A DNA stretch of 64,000 nt, taken from Tateyamaria omphalii (GTDB lineage Bacteria; Pseudomonadota; Alphaproteobacteria; Rhodobacterales; Rhodobacteraceae). Positions 33,502-41,235 of the stretch are shown here, piece after piece. Position 1 is the first letter of the stretch. Every line of letters begins with the position of its first letter. The position numbers and the translations under genes were made by a program. The stretch covers positions 62,001-126,000 of the forward strand of contig NZ_JAHVHT010000003.1 of assembly GCF_019802125.1 (NCBI RefSeq), written 5' to 3'. The notes beneath the pieces are model-generated. The model was not told where the DNA came from. It saw only the letters and a list, made by a program, of their open reading frames with translations, and did no database searches.

Positions 33502-33558
33502 TTGCACCCGGAGTGCAAAACTTTAAGCCTTTTTCGGCATATTCAAGCATTTAGATGC
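33502..33558. promoter_or_regulatory. Candidate operators in front of the GntR gene
   Basis: TTGCAC-CCGGA-GTGCAA (33502-33518) is a 17-bp inverted repeat about 60 bases before the regulator ATG. A second near-palindrome, GCATTTAGATGC (33547-33558), lies further upstream, between the regulator and the tctA stop. The TTGCA half recurs in front of tctC, consistent with autoregulation. Confidence 0.45.
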
Positions 33559-33583
33559 AATACGCGTCCTTGGCACGGATCTA

Positions 33584-35113
33584 TCAGCTTTCGGTCGTCT
33601 TCCTGATGCGTCGGGTCCGAGCAAGCAGACCGACGGAAAATGGCACAAGTATCACCGCGCACAGGATGATTGACAGGACCAGCGAGACCGGGCGCTCCCA
33701 GAACAGGCTCATCGTGCCTCGAGAGATGATGTAGGTCTGCAGGAACGTCTCTTCGGCCATGGAGCCCAGTACGAGAGCAAGCACTGTTGCGGCAGGGGAG
33801 TAGCCATACTTCTTCATGGCAAAACCGACCAGGCCACTGCCAACCAGTATCCACGTTTCAATGATGCTCGCATTGATCGCAAAGGCGCCGATGACGCACA
33901 GCAAGACGATGACTGGCACCACGTTGACATATGGAATGTCGAGGAATTTGACGAACAGCGGGATCGCAAAAATGCTCATCGCGATAAGGATCATATTGCC
34001 CAGGTACATGCTGGCGATCAGACCCCAAACAAAGCCGGGATCGTTCACGATCAGCAAAGGCCCCGGCTGCAGTCCCCACATCAAAAACGCACCAAGCAGA
34101 ACGGCCGTCGCGCCGGAGCCGGGGATGCCAAGGGACAAGAGCGGCACCATTGCACCTGCAGAAGCTGCGTTGTTGGCCGCTTCCGGTGCGACGAGCCCGC
34201 GCATTTCACCTTTGCCGAACTTTTCCGGATCCTTGGCGATTTTCTTTTCAACCGAGTAGCCGATGATCGATCCCAGTGTGGCGCCGGAGCCGGGTAGCAC
34301 CCCCGCGATGAAGCCGATGGTGGAACCGCGCCAGAACGTCCAACGGCTTTCCGAATAGTCCTTTCTGGACGGCCAGAAGGCTTTGTCACGGAAACTGATA
34401 CGCAATCGTTTCGGAGCCTCGCGGTGTTGGCCGTTGAAAATGCAGTGCAGCAACTCGCCGATCCCAAAAAGGCCGATGGCCACCGCAACGAAGTAGACGC
34501 CACCGATCAGTTCGGGCGACCCGAACGTGTAGCGTTGCTGACCACTCATCACATCGACGCCGACAGTTCCGACGGCAAAACCGATAAGCGCCGAGATGAA
34601 GCCCTTGAACTTGTTGTCGCCCATCATTGTCGTCAGCATCAGCAGACCGACAGCGATGATCAGGAAGTATTCGGACGGTCCAAAGGACGCGGCGAAGTTT
34701 GCGAGTGACGGTGCAAGGGCAGTGATAAGGATGACGCCAACAGTGCCGCCGAAGAAGGACGCAATGGCCTGCATCACAAGCGCCGGTCCGGCGCGTCCCT
34801 TTTGTGCAAGCGGGTATCCGTCAATGGTTGAGGCGACCGTTGCCGACTCGCCCGGAGTATTGATCAGGATGGAGGTGATCGTCCCACCATACATCGACCC
34901 GTAGTAGATACCCGCAAGCATGATTATTGCGATCGTGGGCTGAAGGCCGAATGTCATCGGGATCAACACGGCGATCCCCGCCGCTGGTCCGAAGCCCGGG
35001 AAAAGCCCCACGATCATCCCGAGGAAGGCGCCAATAACCAGGAACATGAAGCCCTCGGGCGAGGCAGCAATGCTCAGGCCGAGAGAGAGATTTGAAACGA
35101 TATCAGCAAGCAT
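33584..35113 (-). CDS. tctA: Tripartite tricarboxylate transporter, large membrane subunit TctA
   Basis: 509 residues with about 11-12 membrane segments. TctA-family glycine-rich motifs are present: GMIVGLFPGFGPAAGIAVLIP (first 19 of this run are near residue 32), YYGSMYGGTITSILINTPGE near 68, and GVLPGSGATLGSIIGYS near 270 with GIPGSGATAVLLGAF near 330. It is the main channel of a secondary transporter that works with TctB and the binding protein TctC. It starts 34 bases after tctB. The imported acid is probably the substrate of the divergent catabolic genes. Confidence 0.93.
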   Translation of the reverse strand: MLADIVSNLSLGLSIAASPEGFMFLVIGAFLGMIVGLFPGFGPAAGIAVLIPMTFGLQPTIAIIMLAGIYYGSMYGGTITSILINTPGESATVASTIDGYPLAQKGRAGPALVMQAIASFFGGTVGVILITALAPSLANFAASFGPSEYFLIIAVGLLMLTTMMGDNKFKGFISALIGFAVGTVGVDVMSGQQRYTFGSPELIGGVYFVAVAIGLFGIGELLHCIFNGQHREAPKRLRISFRDKAFWPSRKDYSESRWTFWRGSTIGFIAGVLPGSGATLGSIIGYSVEKKIAKDPEKFGKGEMRGLVAPEAANNAASAGAMVPLLSLGIPGSGATAVLLGAFLMWGLQPGPLLIVNDPGFVWGLIASMYLGNMILIAMSIFAIPLFVKFLDIPYVNVVPVIVLLCVIGAFAINASIIETWILVGSGLVGFAMKKYGYSPAATVLALVLGSMAEETFLQTYIISRGTMSLFWERPVSLVLSIILCAVILVPFSVGLLARTRRIRKTTES

Positions 35114-35147
35114 GGACGCACGTCCTTTCGCGCAACAGGGTGGCGGA

Positions 35148-35675
35148 TCAGAAGCCTAACGGGCCGGTGGGGAGGGATGCGTTCAGCAGGATCTTGAACA
35201 ATCCGTACAGAAACCCGGGCAGTGCTATGCTGTAGACGACGTTGCTCAGCATATGCTTGCGGTTGAACGTGGTCAGGAATGCAAGCATGAACAAGATCAT
35301 CGCCAGAAATGCGCCCAGTGTCGGCATGATCGCAACAAAGACACAGAGGTAGCAAAAGACGATGGCGACATCGGCCCCGAACTCCGGACCTCCATCAATA
35401 GCGTGCGCGTCGACGCCCAGAGCGTCAGCCTTCGCTTCGGCTTCGGGGTCTGCTTGATGCACTGGGCGTTGACCGGACAGTCGCTCGGCCCGCCATTCGT
35501 GGAAGTCACCCCAAAAGTTGATCGCGCTGGAGATGATCAGGAGTATTCCAATCACCAGAGGGAAGAAACCCGCAGCTGGACGGCCTGACGACGTCACGAG
35601 GGTGAGTGTGTTCAAGCCGTAAACGGTGTAGCCAATCGCCAGTAGCAGCAAAGCTGCGGCAAACCACTTTTTCAT
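35148..35675 (-). CDS. tctB: Tripartite tricarboxylate transporter, small membrane subunit TctB
   Basis: 175 residues from the ATG at 35675. It has four hydrophobic segments (about 5-23, 33-55, 95-130 and 140-165) and the TctB pattern SSGRPAAGFFPLVIGILLI near residue 25. A hydrophilic loop of about 35 residues separates segments 2 and 3. It lies between tctC and tctA in the same operon. Sequence conservation is low in this family, so context supports the call. Confidence 0.88.
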   Translation of the reverse strand: MKKWFAAALLLLAIGYTVYGLNTLTLVTSSGRPAAGFFPLVIGILLIISSAINFWGDFHEWRAERLSGQRPVHQADPEAEAKADALGVDAHAIDGGPEFGADVAIVFCYLCVFVAIMPTLGAFLAMILFMLAFLTTFNRKHMLSNVVYSIALPGFLYGLFKILLNASLPTGPLGF

Positions 35676-35738
35676 CGGACCTCCCCCTCCGAGTAGACAG
35701 GTATCACGGGCGAGCATGGTCGCCCGTGACGGTTTCGA

Positions 35739-36704
35739 TCAGTTCTGGATTGCGCCGATTTCGATCAGGGTCGCGCGGTATTGTGCGCTGGTCTCTTCAA
35801 GATAGGTGGCAAACTCGTCGCCCCAGATCGGATTGCCAGACATGCCGTTCTTGGCCAGATATTCCTGCCATTCCGGCGTCTCGATGACCTTTTTGAGGGT
35901 CGTGACCCACCAGTCCCGAACGTCAGGATCGACCCCGCCGGGCATCACGACGCCGCGTGGCAGTGAAAAGCTGAAGTCATAACCCAATTCGATGAAGGTT
36001 GGCACGTCCGGGTTGTTTGTGCTGCGCTCTGTGTCTGAGAATGCGAGTGCTGCAAGCGTTCCTGCTTCCAATTGGCCCGCGACCTCTGAAGGGTTGGCGA
36101 CGACAGCATCAACGCTGCCGGAGGTGAGCGCCGTCACCAGTTCCCCGCCGGATCCAATCGGAACATACTCGAAGTTGATGTCGGCAACTTGTGCAAAAAG
36201 TTCAGCGGTGACGCGCTCAGGTCCCGCCGAACCGCTGCCCGCGATAGTGACCCGACCGGCATTGGCTGCCTCCACAAAGGCATCGACAGACGTCAAACCT
36301 GAATCAGACCGCACCACCAGCAGCATGGCATCGCTGGCAAGCAGGCCCACCGGAGTGAAGTCGGCGTAGGTCCAGTCGGTATCCGCGACGAGCGGAGTGC
36401 CGATGAAGTTGCCGCTGGTGGACGTCAGGCGCTGCGGATCGCCGGCGTTGCGTGCCACATAGCTGAAACCGACAGCGCCGCTTCCGCCTTCTCGGTTCTC
36501 GACGACAATGTTTCCGGCATACAGGTCATAGTCGCGCAAGATGTCGACGACTGTACGGGACATCCGGTCGTTCCCGCCGCCGGGCCCAAAGGCAATTGTG
36601 TAGGTCAGCCGTTCCGCCCCGTAATCCTCCGCGAGCGCGGGTCCGGCAAGAGCTGAAGCAGCCGCGCAGGTCGCGGCCGCCATAAAGGTTCTACGCAAGA
36701 TCAT
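35739..36704 (-). CDS. tctC: Tripartite tricarboxylate transporter substrate-binding protein (Bug family)
   Basis: 321 residues with a signal peptide (RRTFMAAATCAAASALAGPA). The Bug/TctC fold shows YTIAFGPGGGNDRMSRTVVD near residue 34, VENREGGSGAVGFSYVA near 68 and an IAGSGSAG segment near 150. Bug proteins bind carboxylates. The N-terminus is of Sec or weak Tat type (RRTFM). It is the first gene of tctCBA, 267 bases from the divergent catabolic operon; TTGCAT hexamers lie just upstream. Confidence 0.92.
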   Translation of the reverse strand: MILRRTFMAAATCAAASALAGPALAEDYGAERLTYTIAFGPGGGNDRMSRTVVDILRDYDLYAGNIVVENREGGSGAVGFSYVARNAGDPQRLTSTSGNFIGTPLVADTDWTYADFTPVGLLASDAMLLVVRSDSGLTSVDAFVEAANAGRVTIAGSGSAGPERVTAELFAQVADINFEYVPIGSGGELVTALTSGSVDAVVANPSEVAGQLEAGTLAALAFSDTERSTNNPDVPTFIELGYDFSFSLPRGVVMPGGVDPDVRDWWVTTLKKVIETPEWQEYLAKNGMSGNPIWGDEFATYLEETSAQYRATLIEIGAIQN

Positions 36705-36723
36705 GGTTTCCTCCCTGGATCAT

Positions 36724-36768
36724 TTGCATTTTTATCACTTTTGATGCAATAAAAGTTAAGATTGCATG
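36724..36768. promoter_or_regulatory. TTGCAT hexamers in the tctC / dehydrogenase divergent region
   Basis: TTGCAT (36724-36729) and ATGCAA (36744-36749) form an inverted pair with a 14-base spacer, and a further TTGCAT lies at 36762-36767. The same TTGCA half occurs before the GntR gene. The AT-rich stretch 36880-36930 in the same gap is a likely promoter region for the rightward operon. Confidence 0.45.
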
Positions 36769-36971
36769 TTGTCAACTGAAAATACAGAAGACGTGTGGGT
36801 CGGGTCTGCTAGGCGTTTTTACTCGTTGTATTACTTAGATGTGCGAGGATTTTAGTGCTGAAGGGATATTTTGATCGATGGGGACTGAATTTTAATTTGC
36901 TTTTTATAATTTAAATATGTAGATCGCAAAAAAGCCCTGATGTGGGCGATGCCAACTGGGAGGATAATGTG

Positions 36972-38057
36972 ATGAAACTAATGGTTTTGCCCTGTGACGG
37001 CATTGGTCCTGAGATCATGGCGGCGACGCTGGATGTCTTGAATGTCGCCAATGATCGTTTCGATCTTGATCTCAGCTTTCACGAGGAAGAATCTGGCTTC
37101 ACGAGCCTGAAGAACCACGGGATCACCCTTCGAGAAGAGGTTCTTGATCGGGCACGAACACAATTTGACGGCGTGATCTTGGGTACCCAATCCCACATGG
37201 ACTATCCCCCAGTCGCAGAGGGCGGTCGGAATGTGTCTGCGGGTTTTCGGATCGGTCTCGACCTTTATGCCAACGTAAGGCCAGCGCGGAGCCGCAGTTT
37301 TCTGGAAAACAAGGCCAACGGTATGGATCTGGTGATCATGCGGGAGGCCACCGAAGGCTTCTACCCAGATCGCAACATGTTCAAGGGCGTGGGAGAGATG
37401 ATGCCCGATCCCGATATGGCGCTGTCCGTTCGAAAGATCACACGACACGGATCCATGCGCATCTGTCGCGAGGCATTCAAGCTGGCCATGCAGCGCGGCA
37501 GGAGGGTGGCCGCCATTCACAAGGCAAACTCGTTTCTCATGACGGATGGTCTGTTTCTCGAGTGTTTCCGCGAGGTATCGAAGGATTTTCCCGACGTCGA
37601 AACCGAAGAACTGATCGTTGATGCCTTTGCTGCACTGTTGGTGCGTCAACCGGAGAAGTATGACGTGGTCGTTGCCACGAATTTCTATGGCGACATCCTT
37701 TCAGATCTCGCCTCCGAACTGTCCGGTTCGCTTGGTTTGGCCGGTTCAATCAACGCGAATGCAGAAACGGGTCTTTGTTGCGCGCAGGCACAGCACGGGT
37801 CTGCACCCGATATTGCAGGCCAGAACGTTGCAAATCCGACGTCCTTGATCCTGTCGGCCGCGATGATGTTGACCTGGTTGGGGGAGCAGCGTGGTATTGA
37901 GAAGCTGATGGATGCAGGTGGTGCCATCACCGACGCGGTTGATGCCGTGATTGATGATCCAGCCAAGCGCACTCGTGATCTTGGAGGAACTGTAAACACT
38001 GACAGTTTTGGCAGTTTGGTTGCGGACGCCATTTCGAAACAGGCCGTCGCGGCCTGA
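36972..38057 (+). CDS. Isopropylmalate/isocitrate dehydrogenase-family enzyme (tartrate/D-malate dehydrogenase-like)
   Basis: 361 residues from the ATG at 36972, with GGGAGG upstream. Family hallmarks: LPCDGIGPEIM at the N-terminus, ANVRPARS near residue 107, the metal-binding NFYGDILSDLASELSGSLGL near 236, and HGSAPDIAGQNVANPTSLI near 275. The family oxidises 2-hydroxyacids of the (R)-malate type with NAD(P)+, usually with decarboxylation. Context (OtnK/OtnC-like genes) suggests the first oxidation of a four-carbon acid rather than leucine synthesis. The exact substrate is unknown. Confidence 0.87.
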   Translation: MKLMVLPCDGIGPEIMAATLDVLNVANDRFDLDLSFHEEESGFTSLKNHGITLREEVLDRARTQFDGVILGTQSHMDYPPVAEGGRNVSAGFRIGLDLYANVRPARSRSFLENKANGMDLVIMREATEGFYPDRNMFKGVGEMMPDPDMALSVRKITRHGSMRICREAFKLAMQRGRRVAAIHKANSFLMTDGLFLECFREVSKDFPDVETEELIVDAFAALLVRQPEKYDVVVATNFYGDILSDLASELSGSLGLAGSINANAETGLCCAQAQHGSAPDIAGQNVANPTSLILSAAMMLTWLGEQRGIEKLMDAGGAITDAVDAVIDDPAKRTRDLGGTVNTDSFGSLVADAISKQAVAA

Positions 38058-38142
38058 GGCTCATCAATCGTCTGATCTGTTGATCCGATCCTTGGCGGTG
38101 ATCCCCCGTTGGCGCCACTGCCCAAATTCAGGAGTAATGCAT

Positions 38143-38817
38143 ATGTCGCGGATTGCGTTGATCCATGCCACGCGGGTGGCGATCGATCCGATTGAGGTCG
38201 CCGTGCGCCGTCATTGGCCCGAGGTTGAGGCGGTCTCCATCATGGATGAAGGGCTGTCGGTGGATCGCCAGGCTTCGGCAGGTTTGTCGCCTGCACTGCA
38301 CGGTCGGATTGCCGATCTGACCAGTTACGCGGAGCGCATGGGAGCAGATGGTATTCTGTTCACGTGTTCGGCCTTCGGTTGCGCAATTGATGCGGCGGCC
38401 CAAAACAGCAGGGTGCCGGTTCTGAAGCCGAACGAGGCGATGTTCGATGCAGCCTTTGTTTACGGCAATCGCGTCGCGATGATCTACACATTTCAACCTG
38501 CCCGGCAAACCATGGAAGCTGAATTCGCGGACGCTGCGCGGACGCGGGGCAGTGCTGCGAGGCTGAGCAGCTATTTCTGCGAAGCCGCGCTGGATGCCAA
38601 ACGCGCGGGCGATGACGCATCACATGATCGCATCGTGGCCGAGACGGCGCGAGGGATCAGGTGCGCGGATGTCATTTTGTTGGCTCAGTTTTCCATGTCA
38701 GGGGCCGCAGACATGGTTTGTGCCGTCGGATCCACTCCTGTTCTGACAGCACCCGATGCGGCAATCGTTGCGCTACGTCGCCGTGTGGAAGCCGGTGCGA
38801 GGCAGCAAGCATGTTGA
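38143..38817 (+). CDS. Asp/Glu racemase-superfamily protein with a single active-site Cys
   Basis: 224 residues from the ATG at 38143, with AGGAG 8 bases upstream. The first catalytic-loop Cys is present in ILFTCSAFGCAID (near residue 70). At the expected second Cys position the sequence reads ILLAQFSMSGAAD with no Cys. Racemases need two Cys; arylmalonate decarboxylase works with one, and maleate isomerase uses a different arrangement. So this may be a decarboxylase, isomerase or hydrolase acting on the pathway intermediate. It overlaps the kinase start by 7 bases. Confidence 0.82.
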   Translation: MSRIALIHATRVAIDPIEVAVRRHWPEVEAVSIMDEGLSVDRQASAGLSPALHGRIADLTSYAERMGADGILFTCSAFGCAIDAAAQNSRVPVLKPNEAMFDAAFVYGNRVAMIYTFQPARQTMEAEFADAARTRGSAARLSSYFCEAALDAKRAGDDASHDRIVAETARGIRCADVILLAQFSMSGAADMVCAVGSTPVLTAPDAAIVALRRRVEAGARQQAC

Positions 38818-40088
38818 TCGGGGTGATCGCCGATGATTTCACCGGCGCGAGTGATATCGCCAATACTTTGGCCAAGGGACTTGCGCCGGAGGGCGGTCTT
38901 CGGACCGCGCAGTTCTCTGGTGTTCCTTCGGGGTCTGCTCCGGCGGAAATCGAGGCCGGCGTGATCTCTTTCAAGAGCCGCACGGCGCCAATCCACGAAG
39001 CAGTGGAAGACAGTTTGGCAGCCTTGGAATGGTTGCGTGCACAGGGTTGTAGTCAGATCGTGTTCAAATACTGCTCGACCTTCGACTCGACCGAGGAAGG
39101 AAACATCGGACCTGTCGCCGACGCCCTCGCAGATGCACTGGGCGCTGATCCGGTGGTTTTCTGCCCGGCATTTCCGACAACCGGGCGCACCGTATACCAA
39201 GGGCATCTCTTTGTCGCTGACAGGCTTCTGAGCGCGTCGGGGATGGAACGCCATCCTCTCACGCCAATGACTGACGCGGATTTGCGGCGATGGTTGTCGC
39301 ATCAGACGCGCTCGCTAGTGGGGCATATTCCGTATTCGGTTGTACTGCGCGGTAGAAAGGCGGTCCAAGCTGCCCTGCGAACTGCTGACACCCGCTTTGT
39401 GATTGCAGATGCAATCGCTGACCAGGATTTGTTAACATTGGGACAGGCGCTGTCGGATGCCCCGTTGATCACGGGCGGTTCTGGCATCGCGCTGGGTTTG
39501 CCCGGCAATTTCATTCGTGCGGGGATTGCTGACGGGCATGTCCCAACGCCTGTGTGCGTTTCTGGGCCCGAAGCCATCTTGGCGGGGTCTTGTTCCGGTG
39601 CCACACGCACCCAGATAGACATGCACGCCGCCAATCATCCCGTTTTCGCCATTGATGTACCCGGTGTTATGAATGGCGCCGTCGTCGCTGACATGCTGGT
39701 CGCGTTTTGCAAAGAAAACATGGGTTGTGCGCCGCTGGTCTATTCGTCGGCGACACCGGAAGAGGTTGCCGCACTGCAAAGGCAGTTTGGACGCGAGGCC
39801 GTGGCGGAGAAGTTGGATGCGCTCTTTGCCGAGACCGCGACACGCCTCGTCGCTCATGGCTATAGGAGGATCGTTGTGGCAGGTGGCGAAACCTCAGGAG
39901 CCGTTGCACAGGCCCTGTCGCGCGCCTTGTCCGAACCCGCCATGACCATCGGCCCGGAGATTGACCCGGGTGTGCCAGTGCTTACGCTTGGCGAAGAAGA
40001 CAGGATCGCCTTGGCCTTGAAGTCGGGCAACTTTGGCGCACCAGACTTCTTCTCAAAAGCACTGAAAACCATGGAGCAAGGGGCATGA
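38811..40088 (+). CDS. Four-carbon acid sugar kinase family protein (DUF1537, OtnK-like)
   Basis: 425 residues from the ATG at 38811. N-terminal domain starts VIADDFTGASDIAN, the DDFTG signature of the SBD_N domain. VFKYCSTFDSTEEGNIG near residue 83 and VFCPAFPTTGRTVYQGHLFV near 115 are the conserved substrate region. The C-terminal nucleotide-binding domain has IVVAGGETSGAVAQAL near residue 352. Family members phosphorylate D-threonate, D-erythronate-derived 3-oxotetronate and related acids. OtnK-type assignment rests on the OtnC-like gene that follows with a 4-base overlap. Confidence 0.9.
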   Translation: MLIGVIADDFTGASDIANTLAKGLAPEGGLRTAQFSGVPSGSAPAEIEAGVISFKSRTAPIHEAVEDSLAALEWLRAQGCSQIVFKYCSTFDSTEEGNIGPVADALADALGADPVVFCPAFPTTGRTVYQGHLFVADRLLSASGMERHPLTPMTDADLRRWLSHQTRSLVGHIPYSVVLRGRKAVQAALRTADTRFVIADAIADQDLLTLGQALSDAPLITGGSGIALGLPGNFIRAGIADGHVPTPVCVSGPEAILAGSCSGATRTQIDMHAANHPVFAIDVPGVMNGAVVADMLVAFCKENMGCAPLVYSSATPEEVAALQRQFGREAVAEKLDALFAETATRLVAHGYRRIVVAGGETSGAVAQALSRALSEPAMTIGPEIDPGVPVLTLGEEDRIALALKSGNFGAPDFFSKALKTMEQGA

Positions 40089-40726
40089 ACCCGAACGAAA
40101 CGATGCTGCGGGAGCAGATATCGACCCTGTGTGCATCGTTGTTTGCGCGTGGCTTTTCCGTTGGAACCGCCGGGAATGTGTCCGCACGGCTGCCGGACGG
40201 ACTCCTCATGACGCCAACAAATGCGACACTAGGTGACGTCCACCCGGACCGGATTGCGAAGATTGACCTGTCGGGGCACCACGTGTCCGGCGAAAGGCCG
40301 ACCAAGGAAATCTTTCTGCACCAGGCCTTCTATGACACACGTCCTGACGCGGGAGCCGTAGTGCATCTTCACTCTACGTGGGCGACGGCATTGTCATGCC
40401 TGCAAGATACGGACCAAGAGGACTGCGTGCCGCCGCTCACGCCTTATGTGGTGATGCGCGTGGGAACAGTTAAGTTGATACCCTATACGAGACCGGGTGA
40501 CCCCGGCGCCGGGGATCTCATTCGTGGTTTGAACGGGTCCTGTGCAGCCGTTCTGCTTGCCAATCACGGTCCTGTCGTAACGGGACGCGACCTGTTCTCT
40601 GCTGTCTGTGCAGCAGAAGAATTGGAAGAGACAGCGAAGTTACTGGTTGCGCTACGGGGGATGCCCATGCGGTTTTTGACGTCCGATCAGGTAGGTATCC
40701 TGCAATCCACGTTTGGGAGAATATAG
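40085..40726 (+). CDS. Class II aldolase/adducin family protein (OtnC-like decarboxylase)
   Basis: 213 residues. Zn ligands of the class II aldolase fold are visible: VVHLHSTWATA near residue 95 (HxH) and ANHGPVVTGRDL near 158. SVGTAGNVSARLPDG near residue 22 is the typical substrate loop. OtnC decarboxylates 3-oxo-tetronate 4-phosphate to dihydroxyacetone phosphate. Fuculose- or ribulose-phosphate aldolase activity is an alternative, but the upstream DUF1537 kinase favours OtnC. The start overlaps the kinase stop (ATGA). Confidence 0.88.
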   Translation: MNPNETMLREQISTLCASLFARGFSVGTAGNVSARLPDGLLMTPTNATLGDVHPDRIAKIDLSGHHVSGERPTKEIFLHQAFYDTRPDAGAVVHLHSTWATALSCLQDTDQEDCVPPLTPYVVMRVGTVKLIPYTRPGDPGAGDLIRGLNGSCAAVLLANHGPVVTGRDLFSAVCAAEELEETAKLLVALRGMPMRFLTSDQVGILQSTFGRI

Positions 40727-40730
40727 AGCA

Positions 40731-41207
40731 ATGAAGACCGCTGATCTGATCGATCAATATGCCGCCGATCTCAAGCTGGTGCACCTGCCATTTCGTACAT
40801 TTGGGATGAAACCGGGTTTTTCTGGTCAGGCGCAGACGGTGAAATGCCTTGAGGACAACACGTTCATCCGGGCGCAATTGGAAACGCCGGGGGCAGGGCG
40901 CGTTCTAGTTGTTGATGCAGGAGGTTCGACCAGGATCGCCGTGATGGGCGACATGCTTGCAGAGTTGGCCATCAAGAATGATTGGACCGGTGTCGTCCTT
41001 GCTGGCGCGATCCGTGACAGTGTTGAGATTGCGCAGATGAACACGCTTGTCTTTGCCCTGGGAACGTCTCCGGTGAAAAGCGCAAAGGACGGGCTTGGAA
41101 ACGTGGGGGGCACCATCACGATCGGTGGTGCTGACATTTCGCCCGGCATATGGATCTATGCTGATGCAGACGGCGTTCTGGTGAGCCATCGCGAATTGAA
41201 ACAGTGA
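40731..41207 (+). CDS. RraA/HMG-aldolase family protein
   Basis: 158 residues from the ATG at 40731. RraA-type motifs: GSTRIAVMGDMLAELAIKN near residue 66 and GAIRDSVEIAQMN near 96 with the catalytic-type Arg-Asp. The family includes 4-hydroxy-4-methyl-2-oxoglutarate/oxaloacetate aldolases as well as RNase E regulators; with catabolic neighbours an aldolase or decarboxylase role is more likely. It follows the aldolase by 4 bases and ends the operon. Confidence 0.88.
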   Translation: MKTADLIDQYAADLKLVHLPFRTFGMKPGFSGQAQTVKCLEDNTFIRAQLETPGAGRVLVVDAGGSTRIAVMGDMLAELAIKNDWTGVVLAGAIRDSVEIAQMNTLVFALGTSPVKSAKDGLGNVGGTITIGGADISPGIWIYADADGVLVSHRELKQ

Positions 41208-41235
41208 CCGTGCTGGCTCGTGCAGGCAAGGCACA

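Noticed and set aside
36972-38057. Assignment as leuB (leucine synthesis)
   Set aside because: The family motifs fit, but the neighbours are transport and tetronate-type catabolic genes with no leuC/D, so a catabolic dehydrogenase is more likely.
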